DNA from: Anthoceros angustus
Taxonomy: Eukaryota > Streptophyta > Anthocerotopsida > Anthocerotales > Anthocerotaceae
Reading direction: 5' to 3'
DNA length: 64,000 nt
Assembly: GCA_010909165.1 (NCBI GenBank)
Contig: MU008179.1
Coordinates: 124,001 to 188,000 of the forward strand
In this document: positions 1-10,241 of the stretch, piece by piece
Layout of the letters: the number at the start of each line of letters is the position of its first letter
Position numbering within the stretch: position 1 is the first letter of the stretch
Position numbers and translations under genes: made by a program
Notes under the pieces: generated by a model
What the model was told of the DNA's origin: nothing
Seen by the model: only the letters and a program-made list of their open reading frames with translations
Database searches by the model: none

Positions 1-1914
1 TCTTAAGACCTCAAGGTCACACCGCAAAGACACACTACATTAATAAAGAACAAGGCCTAGAAGCTCCACTTCAAGGTCCGACAACCGCCGATACCACCGT
101 GATAGACCAACAATGCCTCCAACTTATCCAACAAAATCAGACGCGACCTCATCTAATGACCATTCCTCGATTGACACTCTAGTCTTCTTGTCAACACAGC
201 AATGACCTGCAATTTACGTGATTCATCCCACGAATACTTCTTTTCTAGCTTTAAGAGCTGCCTCAGCTCACTATGACTTGGCAATGGATGTGTTGACAAA
301 TGAAGGACTTTCCTTTGATGACGTTCCACCCGGTGAAGGGCACTTTCATCCTCCTTCTGCACCTTCGATTCTTCCAATCCCTCTGACATTTCCTCAAAAC
401 CCACGAGCCACCTCCTCGGTGCCCAAAGGGTCCCCACGGTTTGGGGCCTACCCACAAGACATCTTTAATGGTCTCGGTCGAATTGACGACTGTGGTTTTC
501 TGTCAGGACTCTACATTGTTCGCCATCTTCCTCCCCACAAGCTACCCTCCCTCACAGATGCTAACCCTCTCCTAGCACGTCCCACCCGGCGCATGGAGTC
601 ACACCACCGCCCACGCACACCCGCACCCCACACACACGCACCCCACACCCTAAAACCCGCACTCCGCACTCACACACCAAGCACCCCACACCAGAAACAC
701 ACACCCACTCCCACCCACACCCACACCCACACCCGCACCACACACACCCACACCCTAAAGCCCAAACACCCGCACCCCACACCCACACCCACACCCGCAC
801 CCGCACTGCACTCCGCTGAAGCTTCCGCCACCGTCACATCCGAGGCCCCGCCTCCCACTTCACATGACGGCGAGCAATCGCTGCCGCCATACAAAATCTA
901 TCTCCAAAACAAGGATTGGCCAAACGAACCTCTTTATCACCACTCACCCGGTCAATGACCACTTTCTTGCCCTTTTTCATACACTGTGGTTAGCTCTCAC
1001 CTTGCAATTAATTTTTATACTATGACTTTTATAGAATACATATTTTTCATATACATTCCCATGTATGTAAAACTCTTTTAACTTCACTTTTCATTAAATC
1101 TCATCACATATATTTTTCTAAAATTATTTTAGCCAAGGACATGATTTTCTCAAGAAGTAAATCATCCTTAATTTTTACTGGTGAATCATTTTTCACATTT
1201 TCTTTTGCTAATTCTATAGACCTCAACACTATCTACAACTTTGCTTCACATTGTACATGTAAAACTCGGAATGAAGGTCCTTCTTTTCAAATCCTTGTAC
1301 TAAAACTATTTATGAGCTTTGTCATTTTTATATCCTTCATGCTCCATCCAATGAAGATGAGACTTGGTAAGTGTTTCATACTACCTCTTGAGAGCACTCA
1401 AAAATAGGGAGTCTAATATTGTTGTCATTTGAGATATTTTAAATTCTTCTAAGGGTGACAAAAAGTGACACGTGTCTCTTGTTTCGTCTACACCACTAAT
1501 AGTGAATAACCAAACCATGCATGGACCCATTATGGGTTCAGTTTGAATTCCCGTAAACATCTCTATTCCATTGACAAAAAGCGATTAGGGATAAGTTGAA
1601 TGAATGCTGGGCTTCATCGAGCCACCCAAAGTGCACCAAGACAGTGTGAAAGAGCGGTGAGGACATCGGGCCCTTGGACATGGAAGGTGTCAATTCGGGA
1701 GATGAGTGAAAAAGATGTATGAAGTGGAGGCAAACATCGGGTGGACACTAGACAAGAGGGTTTGCTCTCGACCGCCGGGCGGTGGCCGACCGCCATGTTA
1801 GGGTCAAAGTGGAGCTCAAGCGTTAGTGATAGGAATGACGTTGGTGCTATCATTGTGACTGGAAGTTGAAGAAGCAGGAGTCACTCCCCCGTCAGAGGTT
1901 GCGTGTCGGTGACA
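1..1914. other. Repeat-rich flank without a supportable gene
   Basis: I recognise no conserved protein here on either strand. The only long open frame (218-958) is kept open by a CAC-rich simple repeat, and its translation is a proline/histidine/threonine low-complexity string. The stretch 960-1440 is AT-rich and featureless. The block just before the LTR (1590-1910) has no family resemblance that I can name. Confidence 0.6.
592..815. repeat. CAC-rich simple repeat
   Basis: The plus strand is an irregular run of CACACC, CCCACA and CCCGCA units. It is pyrimidine/A biased and has almost no T or G. It keeps frames open on both strands, which creates spurious reading frames. It does not match the plant telomere repeat (TTTAGGG/CCCTAAA). 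Confidence 0.85.
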
Positions 1915-2111
1915 TGGTTCACGGAGTAACCTCACTCGCTTAGGGTTTACCCCTGGTAGTTTGTGGTTAGTTTAGTTAAGTTAATTATTCAAGGGTCACT
2001 TAGCGAAGAGGTGCCTAGCATAGATATATGCTCCCTTTACATTACTTTGTTATTATTATTGTTTTCTATTGTCTTATGATTATTTATCTCTCTTGCTCTC
2101 CATTTATATCA
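1915..2111 (+). repeat. 5' LTR of copia element
   Basis: It starts TG and ends CA (...ATATCA), directly before the primer binding site. It matches 6360-6546 throughout. The differences are small insertions in runs: GG for G, CCCC for CC, CCC for CC, one extra ATT unit and one extra CT unit. The AT-rich stretch near 2020-2095 is shared by both copies. Confidence 0.9.
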
Positions 2112-2129
2112 TGGTATCAGAGCATGGTT
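2112..2129 (+). other. Primer binding site (initiator tRNA-Met type)
   Basis: TGGTATCAGAGC follows the LTR end immediately. This is the standard plant copia primer binding site, complementary to the 3' end of initiator tRNA-Met. Confidence 0.9.
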
Positions 2130-2570
2130 CTTTATGATCATGTGTGGATGATGACCAGACCCACGTATGGACTGGCATCAATCGATCCTATCAAATTTCC
2201 GTTGCGTAGGAGCATGAGAGATTCCTTACGAAATTATATATGGAATTCCAGTGATTCCAACCAAGAATTTTATTAAGAGAACAAAACTGACAATTGTTGT
2301 AGAGGAAGAGCAACAGGGACTTCAGCGAAGTCACACGATTATTTCTAAATAATTTAGGAACTATGCTCAAGCCCGGATTGCCCCTCCTGCACACAACTGT
2401 CAGTCACAATGTCTAAATAATTACAGATATGATTGCTGCACCCCTTCTACAGCATGCCTCATCGTAGGCGAAGTCGCCGTAACTCTGCAGAGATATCTGC
2501 ACAAAATCGGCACTCACACGCCTAATCGCCTCAATTACAGCAAGGATCTGTTGTACCAGGAATTAACAAA

Positions 2571-2870
2571 TTGGGTGATGCTGTGGAAGATGACTACCTG
2601 CTTTGGCGCATTAACAATTTGCAGGATCAGTTGATCCATGTGCTCCTTAGGCAGGATGCACAAATTGTGCAATTGAGTTCAACTGTAATTGCAAAAATTG
2701 ATCATATCAGTGGACAACTGGATCAGATTTGTGAGCGCCAAGAGCTTCTCCTCAAGGAGTTCCAGCAATTGGATCTTCCTGCACCCCTGTCCATGGTGCA
2801 GCCAGCAGTGGGATTGTATCTCCCAACCCTGCTGCCCACTCCTAGAAAGTCGGATGCACAAAACAGTTAG
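2571..2870 (+). CDS. Small coiled-coil-like frame inside the copia element
   Basis: A 99-residue frame is rich in Gln, Leu and Asp, with heptad-like spacing (residues about 12-65). It lies where gag would be expected, 460 bp inside the 5' LTR. No zinc knuckle or protease motif is visible. It may be a gag remnant or a captured fragment; similarity to a known gag is not apparent to me. Confidence 0.3.
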   Translation: MGDAVEDDYLLWRINNLQDQLIHVLLRQDAQIVQLSSTVIAKIDHISGQLDQICERQELLLKEFQQLDLPAPLSMVQPAVGLYLPTLLPTPRKSDAQNS

Positions 2871-2979
2871 GGTTTTCACATGAATGTCCAACTCATGTGA
2901 ACCGGTATACCCCTTAGAGTTAGGGTTTTCTGGTCCCTACCGTTTCGGTGTTGCCATGTCTCTTAGTGTCCCTTGAAGC

Positions 2980-3126
2980 CTCCCTTCCCGAATATATGCC
3001 CTGTTCAGAGAATAGATTAGAGAATGACTGATTAACGAATTCTGTGCCATTATCAGATCTGAAGATTTTTAGCAAGCAGCCTGTTTGACGCTGTGCGGTA
3101 ATGAGCCAGTCTTGGGTCGTTCCCAT
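2980..3126 (-). pseudogene. Inverted fragment of copia integrase core
   Basis: The minus strand reads through a typical copia integrase segment: a Leu-Lys-rich strand, then RSDNGTEFVN, then a hydrophobic helix and SEQGI. The Asp in SDNGTEF is the second catalytic carboxylate of the DDE triad. The rest of the element is read on the plus strand, so this piece has been inverted or inserted backwards. Confidence 0.75.
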
Positions 3127-3299
3127 TCACATTCAAGAATATGTGATTCCAGACCCATCCACTGAGACAGCTGGGATTGGAAGGAAAAAGGGTGGGAAGG
3201 CAAATTTCCCGAAGAATGTTCAAGAAGTCTTCAAGAATGTTCAAGAATGTGCCGAACGCAAAAACCAAACCTTGATGGGAATGACGCGTGCGTTATGTT

Positions 3300-3690
3300 G
3301 TGGTCGCCTCCTGCCTCCATCATCGGGCGTGTCGTAGTCATCGCTACTTACATCCTTAACAGATTGCCCACAAGTTCTCTTGCTGCTAGGACTCCTTTTG
3401 AGATTTTCTGGAAGCGGAAGCCCAGCCTTCTTCATCTCAGAATCTTTGGCTCAAAAGCCTACGCTTATGTTCCTGCAGAGAAACGCAGGAAATTAGACAA
3501 CCGATCAAGACAATTAGTTTTTGTTGGCTACAGTGAAACTGTGAAAGCCTACAAGCTCTTTGACCCTGCTACCCTACAACCAGTTCTGGCACGTAGTGTC
3601 ACTTTCTTGGAGTCTTTGCAATCTGCTCACATTGCTATTCAGAATGATTCCCTTGAGCAACCATCCACCTGTGGAGAAGCGGTGATGTAG
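3300..3690 (+). pseudogene. Copia integrase C-terminal part
   Basis: The plus strand encodes the region after the DDE core: ATYILNRLPTSSL, then TPFEIFW, HLRIFGSKAYAYVP, RRKLDNRS and LVFVGYSETVKAYKLFDP. This is the GKGY/integrase-C segment common to copia polyproteins. It ends at a stop at 3690 and is separated from the reverse transcriptase by about 500 bp in which the frame is lost. Confidence 0.85.
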
Positions 3691-4194
3691 ACGGCTCCAG
3701 TGTCTCTGCCTTTTATATCCTGTGGATGCCCGCTTATGCCCGCCCTTGACTTACCAAAGCAGAGAACCGTAACAAAATAATGCCTTTGACCGTGTCAACC
3801 GCCAGCCAAGAGATCGATCACTGCGGCGTGGACAGATCTGACAACCCGCTATGGCAGAACCGATCTTAGATCCCGATCCATTTGGGCTCAATGGCTTATT
3901 TGAGATGCGTAAATGGACATTGAAAACGCCCCACAATTTGCCACCGACTTACCACCGATGACTTGTATATACCGCTCGGCCATTGCCCATGACCCTCCTC
4001 AAGATGAAGACGCGGACTCGCTTCTTCTCACTGCACCTCCACCCTCCGTCGGAGGAACCTCCATATGCCCTTGATTGATTTACATACGGCTTGTCTCCTC
4101 TCCTCCAAGAGTCCCTCTCGAACCTGCTACTTCACGAGGCCTTGACAGCCGACAAAGCTAAATGGCAATTTGTCACGATGATGAGTTTAATAGT

Positions 4195-5690
4195 CTCATC
4201 AAAATGGCACTTGGCGTCGGGTTCTCGACCGCAAACCGAAGGCTATCACCTGTAAATGGGTGTTTAAACACAAGCTGAATGCTGAAGGGCACATAGCCCG
4301 TTACAAAGCCAGATTGTGTGCAGGGGGGTTTACCCAAATTGCTGGTTTGGATTACCAGGAGACGTTTTCTCCAGTGGTGCGTGCTCAGTCCATCCGCATT
4401 ATCCTGGCCCTCGCTGCAGAGTACGACTTGGAATTGCAGCAGATGGATGTCTGCACGGCTTTCCTCCATGGGCTTCTTGAGGAGGAGCTGTACATGGAGC
4501 AGCCGGAAGGATATGTTGATCCTGCACATCCAGACCACGTTTGCCTTCTCATCAAGTGCTTATATGGATTAAAGCAGAGTGCAGAATGCTGGTACAAGAG
4601 ATGTGATACAACCCTGAAAACCTTGGGTTTTGAACAGTGCAAAGCCGATTCCAATGTGTACGTCTTCAGAGATGGCACCACCTATGTCATTCTAGCTCTC
4701 TACGTGGATGACGTGATCCTTGCTGCCAGCAATCCGAGTATCCTGTCACACGTGAAGGCTATGTTAAGGAAGACGTTTGAAATGACTGACAGTGGAGATC
4801 TACTTTTCTGCTTGGGGATACAAGTACTTCGAGTTAGATCTGAGGGTCTTCTCATTATCCATCAACACAAGTATGTTGCTGAGATTATACACAAATTTAA
4901 TATGGGACAAGCTCATCCCTCCTCTACTCCAGGCTCTGTAGGCGCTAAACTTACCCGATATGAGTGTCTCACGAGATGTCTTGACCGCTTGACATGCAGG
5001 ATGTTCCCTATCGCCAGCCGTTGGGCGCTTTTTGTCAAGAATTGGACGCGCACATACAACATTCAACAATCGATGTCCCGCTTTTGATAACCCCGTCGTG
5101 CTCACCGGATCGTGGAACGTATTCACGTTACCTCAAAGGCTCGCCATACCGACTATCGCCGAGGAGCACACCAACCCCCCTCGACTCACTCTTGAAGGAT
5201 ATACCGACGCTGATTGGGCCTCGGATAGTGACTCAAGAGTTTATCCACTTATGCTTTTCTCCTTGCCCAAAGGGCTTCCATCACTGGAGTCGCAAGAAAC
5301 AGACTAGTATCATCAAAGACCGGTCAGTACAAATCCTTACCGATGCTACTAAGGAAGTGGAATGGGAGCGGTCTTTCTTACATGACCTTGGGCATACACT
5401 GGCCCCACTCACCTCTATTGCGATAATCAGTCTGCCATCGCCCTTATTGCCAACCCCCGATTCCACGCCGCACAAAACATATTGAAGTCCATCACCACTA
5501 TGTTAGAGATCTTTGCTGCGAGGGGGTTAGTTAAAATTCTCTATGTGCCTACAGAGAATAACACAGCAGACATCCTAACAAAGGCTCTACCAAAGGATAA
5601 GCATCAAGCACATGCGTCACTTGATGGACTTTCAAAAGACTATTTCAAACCTCGCAGCTTAACATACCGCAAAACCGGACTTACGGTGAG
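4195..5690 (+). pseudogene. Copia reverse transcriptase and RNase H, frameshifted
   Basis: A long clean frame (4260-5087) carries the copia reverse transcriptase: KARLCAGGFTQ, DYQETFSPVV, QMDVCTAFLHG, LYGLKQS and the catalytic YVDD at 4701-4712. Past 4970 the frame changes repeatedly, but RNase H pieces remain in order: VPYRQPLGA, RYLKGSPYRLS (5130s), GYTDADWASDSDSR (5200s), HHWSRKKQTSIIK (5280s), DATKEVEWERSFLHDLG (5340s), then VPTENNTADILTKALPK (5550s). Every piece of the domain is present; only the frame is broken. This suggests either recent decay or sequence errors. Confidence 0.9.
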
Positions 5691-6344
5691 GCTGAGTCCT
5701 CGAGATTGTGGAGTATAGCTCTTCCTTTTGTGTTCTTATGTGCCCGTTGTCACCGGATGTGAGGGTTCCGCCACACCACAATACCGCCTGAAACTGGAAA
5801 CAACGATCCCGAAAACAGTCGTGGATGAAGCTCGACGTTAACCTAATCAGCCTCGGGTTTCTCCCGACTGTCTCTTCTTCTGCAAGATCTTCAAAAGAAC
5901 CCAAGCAATCTATGTGCCTCCTGGCGGCCTCATCATTTTTCATCGCGATATCGGCTGGAGTTCTCCCGCTCTTCGGTTTGGCCCAAAGACAAGGTCACGT
6001 TGAACAGCACTTTCCAGCCGCTGACCCTTAAACTGGTCTCCACCACATGGGTTTCACCCCACTTTTCCTCCGTTCGGACGCTTAGCGAGCTCTCCCACTC
6101 GCCATTCTTACTGGCTCGATGCACGACTCCTGTGCATCGACGCAGATTGCTCTTACGACTTGGGCGCACAGGAAGATGGTTGTGAGGAGCGCTGCGTGGT
6201 GATGCGGGAGTTATTCTCTCTTCTTCCTCACCGTCCTTTCCGAGTGATGAGTGTCGCTTATTACGCCTCGTGCCTCTCCTCTCCTCGTGGTCGCCCTTCC
6301 TTCGCTCGACTCGTGCTCGGTCCCGCCATAACGCCTAAGCTCCC

Positions 6345-6359
6345 TCGCTTAAGGGAGGG
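6345..6359 (+). other. Polypurine tract of copia element
   Basis: AAGGGAGGG lies directly before the TG of the 3' LTR, as expected for the plus-strand primer in reverse transcription. Confidence 0.85.
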
Positions 6360-6546
6360 TGTTCACGAGTAACCTCACTCGCTTAGGGTTTACCTGGTAG
6401 TTTGTGGTTAGTTTAGTTAAGTTAATTATTCAAGGGTCACTTAGCGAAGAGGTGCCTAGCATAGATATATGCTCCTTTACATTACTTTGTTATTATTGTT
6501 TTCTATTGTCTTATGATTATTTATCTCTTGCTCTCCATTTATATCA
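6360..6546 (+). repeat. 3' LTR of copia element
   Basis: It begins TGTTCAC directly after the polypurine tract and ends ATATCA. It is about 187 bp against about 197 bp for the 5' copy. The length difference comes from short tandem runs, and I noted few substitutions. Confidence 0.9.
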
Positions 6547-6959
6547 CATGGCGGGGCGCCGCCCGCCATTCACCATCCTCTAGTAGCATGGAAACCGCTT
6601 TTCCGCACGGTCCTGTGTACATTTTTTGTTAAACCAGATATAACCCATCCGTACGCATGCCTAAATCCTACATCGTGGAAACCCGAGTTGAAGGCGCGCC
6701 CACCGGCTACGGCCCACGCCCCTTCTTGCCAAAAACAAGACTATGGGTTCGAGCGGTCGGAAAGAAGCACCATTCTTTACCAATGATATTTGTGAAGATT
6801 ACTGCAATGTCTTCAAAAGACCTTGTTTATTTAGGCGGCCTCATCAACCGTTCCTTTTAGTCCTTCCGGTACTTATGGTAAGCAAGCATGGGTCGACATT
6901 ATGCCAAATGGCGAACTCGCCCCTAACCCCTTTGTGTGATGGAGACACCTTGGGACGCG
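6547..6959. other. Non-coding flank, nothing recognised
   Basis: A mixed-composition stretch after the copia element. Open frames continue to 7480 on the plus strand, but the translation has no family resemblance. Confidence 0.5.
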
Positions 6960-7112
6960 TCAATTTCATCCCTTATGACCCTTATTTTCAGGCCTTTTTG
7001 GGCGATGTTGCCCAAAGCGTGAATACCCATCCCAAACCCCCTTCCGGCGATATTTGGATGAAAACCCCCTTACTGTATATTAACCCCCTTCCAAGATTAG
7101 CATGTTCACCCC
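6960..7112 (+). repeat. Dispersed repeat, copy A (GTATATTAACC family)
   Basis: This block shares an ordered set of short motifs with 62205-62352: AGGCCTTTTT, CCCCCTT, then AAAACCCCC, GTATATTAACC, CCTTnCA and GTTCACCC. A third copy lies inverted at 60105-60240. It looks like one end of a dispersed repeat family, diverged more here than between the other two copies. Confidence 0.55.
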
Positions 7113-9720
7113 ATCGCCTCCGCGCTCATCCAAAGTGCTTCTGCGTCCGCGCACATCTGGTCTTGTTCAGATGGGGTTTGGATGCAAAGCCATTCCGCTA
7201 CAATTGCAGACCATGCTCCACAACGCGGAGATTTGGAATCACGCTCAAGGATTTCTTCACCATCATGTGGTCGCGGCACGACAATGTGTCGTGGTATATG
7301 GGTAAACAAGGAATGAGTAAAAGGATCACCGCAGCGGTGGTCATCCACCCGCTTCGATTTACCAATCACCGCTTTAGATTGTCAATGAGCAAATGTTTCA
7401 AAAGATCCCTCCGTGAAGAGTGCCAATGCTCAAACATGAATGCCGGAGGGCTAGCAACAAGGGCCACGCTCAGCGGATAGCACCGACACTGCAAGACCGG
7501 CCATCCGTGTCGAGGTTGCCGTACATGTATGCCTCACTACAAGTCAAAGCACAACTGCTCTTCACGAGTCCAACAAGTAAAACGCAACTATGCTTGTCAA
7601 TCGGGTCCTCCACGCACATCCCCACCAAACGATTCGATGCTAGATATTGTTTCGATGTCCACCCATGCCGGGGAGTCCACGGTGGATCATACTTCTGGCC
7701 AACGACTCAATGGGAGCCCGCTTCTTCCCCATCATCGTGCCCAAATGCGAGTGCACCTGTGTCATCGTCGCGCCTCGCCCATGACGCCTCTGCAGCTTTT
7801 CACCATCCGCCAATGCACCGCACACATCTCCCACAACACCAAACATCGGGGCTCCATCACATCTCCGGATGTGGCTCTCTTGCCGAATGCACGCCGCTTG
7901 AGCCAAAAACCGCCGCCACCGCCGCTGAGTTCACCATCGGCTCTTTAAACGCCTGGGTCCCGTGATAGCCTTCGATCTCTCCCACCTCCTCCTCCTCGCT
8001 CGCCAGGCCCAAATTCAATCGTAGATCCATGAACCGAATCGCCTGGGATCCACGCTATTGAAATGACACGCGCCTGCACTTGATAGCGCAACCATTCGAC
8101 CCGAGCGCACACCCGCCTAAGACCCACTCGCCTTCCATACTGTATAGCTCAATGAGCTTCTTCAACAACTGATGGGCTTTTGATATGGGCATACCACCTA
8201 TCATCTCGTGTTATAACACGCTTATGTTCCATCGCTTCTCTCGAAAAGCAAGATGTCAACCTTTCCATCTTTCATAACAAATGCAGAAGACGAGAGAGAA
8301 ATGTTGCCGACAATCCCGCTTGAGGGCGCCCCGTGGTGATGTAATCACCGCATCATACAACTTGTCCGCTCCAATAGCTTTCACATTGGTTTTGTGCCAA
8401 GCTAACCGACACCTCCTTTACATGTTGCAAGCAATACATCCGGACCATTGACATATCATCCGCGAATGAAATACCACGATTCTAAATACCTCGACGCCAG
8501 TGATGCCCTCGAACCGCATGATGACGTTTTCAAACTCAATCGAACGCGTGTCATACTCTCGAGTTAGCATCCGGACCCAACCCTCTTGGCAAGTCCAAGC
8601 AACATAGCATACCGGGTTCCACAACCGGGCCATCCTCACGATGTTCCCACATATTATGCCTACCTTGCCGGATCTCCCAAAGGTCATCTCTCGAATGTCT
8701 TTAACTTGTCGGGACTTATGCGGTCTCCAACAACCGCCGTTGCTCATCCTCCATTATTTTCCATGCTTTGGCCTTCATAACGTGTTCCTTGAAATTGTCT
8801 CGGGAGTGCACTCCACTCAAGACAAGCATTCGCCGCAAAAGGGCAAAGCACCACGTTAGACAAGAACATCGCGCAAGTGAAGCAAGCAAAGCCACCAAGC
8901 GCTCATACATGAAATGATCTCAAATGCACCTACGGTGTGGAACGCAAGCGACCCATGACCATAGTTTTGAACGAAGTTGGCCGATCCGCTCGACAAGACT
9001 GTATTGAGGGTAGCGCCCTAACTCGCTCAAAGGTCTCATGCTCAGTTCTTTGCAAGTGTGACGTGGATGAGGTTCAATTTTTGGCTTTCTCCACCACCCT
9101 TGCATTTGCCTCAAACTCATTTCTCCGCATGTAACCTTCATGCGCCTTAAGGTTGTTGTTGCTCAGCAGTAATGTTCGATACCCGGAAACACTTCCACAC
9201 TCTCACCGGCACATCCGCTTTAACCTCAATGACCACAAGGTCTCTCACAGTAGGTGTGTTCCGTGTCCTCCTCGTGGCCTTTGTCTGCTTTGTTGCTGGC
9301 CGCATCCACTGCTCCTAATCGCTTACATTCCCAAATATCTCGCCCACATACCTCCGCATTTCTTCATCAACTTTTGCCACACAAAGAGTCCGTGCTGTCC
9401 ACAAGCCCGTGATACTGCCTTGGGGCCATGCTTTGTTGCATCCCACTTTGGGATCCCCGCCCAGCGCATACACATCCAGCCTTCGCCGCACTTCAAACCT
9501 TTCGATCTCCTAGATAGCAACTCACTTCTAATGTAACGACTCGGTCCATGAAAGTAAATGTCTTTCTTGCATCCGCGATCGTGTTGTGGTCCGTCTACAT
9601 CCTCCCCTCCGAGTCCAGCTAGGACATATGCATCCATCCACTTGTACTCTCCTTGGTGGAGTGCAGATGAGACAGACGTAAAGTCGCGGGGCCTCGTCTG
9701 GGGCCTCAGCTACCACTGGT
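7113..9720. other. Unrecognised region with weak coding traces on the minus strand
   Basis: I can name no gene. On the minus strand, 9323-9637 and 8418-8747 give translations with protein-like composition: Trp, Cys and Met at normal rates, and phrases such as KCGEGW, WDATKHGP, VWQKLMKKCG and EFENVIMRFEGI. They lie in different frames and match no family I know. They may be remains of an old mobile-element protein. Confidence 0.3.
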
Positions 9721-9802
9721 TTTGAGTGTGTAAATTTTTAGAGAGAGAGAATTGACCTTTTGGTCATTATTTTACCCATAGAGTAAAATTCATTGATAGT
9801 AG

Positions 9803-9872
9803 AAAATCATCTACCATCAAGGTACAAAACAACCGAACCATCCAAGTGGTAAAATCATCTACCATCAAGGTA
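9803..9872 (+). repeat. Short direct repeat
   Basis: The same 22-bp sequence containing ATCTACCATCAAGG occurs at 9803-9824 and 9851-9872, 48 bp apart. It lies at the boundary where base composition changes to the A/C-rich style of 9.7-16 kb. Confidence 0.7.
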
Positions 9873-10241
9873 GAAAATAGAGCACTAGAGTAGAAAACAT
9901 GACGACCAAGTGAATACCACCGGGTCTAGAAGCTCATTCTAGAAATCCCACCAAAATCGCTAATGACAAAAACATTGTTAAATAATATTCATGCGGATCC
10001 GTGATACAAAAACCAACAAAGAAACCTTTTCTTTGCGAGTTTCTATCCGTAATGGCATGAAATACAAATTCAACTAATGAAGAGTAAATACCGAATAGAT
10101 TGAACTCGCTAGATTGAACTCTACTTCAACAACAATGGAACCTACAAACAAAACGAAAAAAAGACACAAACCGTGATTAGGTGATACTAGAAAACACCGG
10201 AAATAATCATAGCAAATACTTAGAAATGATACTCACCTTAT

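Larger units (their letters stand above)
1915..6546 (+). mobile_element. Ty1/copia LTR retrotransposon, rearranged
   Basis: Two similar direct LTRs (1915-2111 and 6360-6546) enclose a tRNA-Met-type primer binding site, integrase remains, a reverse transcriptase with YVDD, RNase H pieces and a polypurine tract. The order integrase before reverse transcriptase is diagnostic of Ty1/copia. The internal region is only about 4.2 kb. Gag, protease and most of the integrase catalytic core are missing or scrambled, and part of integrase is inverted. CATGG abuts both outer LTR ends, within one or two bases of ambiguity at the 5' side, and is a possible 5-bp target duplication. The coding region has several frame breaks, so the copy is non-autonomous as sequenced. 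Confidence 0.9.

Noticed and set aside
592-815. Interstitial telomere repeat
   Set aside because: Units are CACACC/CCCACA, unlike the plant CCCTAAA repeat.
218-958. 246-codon open frame on the plus strand
   Set aside because: Two thirds is simple-sequence CAC repeat translation, and the rest has no conserved motif.
6743-7480. 245-codon open frame on the plus strand
   Set aside because: It spans a dispersed repeat, shows no family similarity and lacks a coherent composition.
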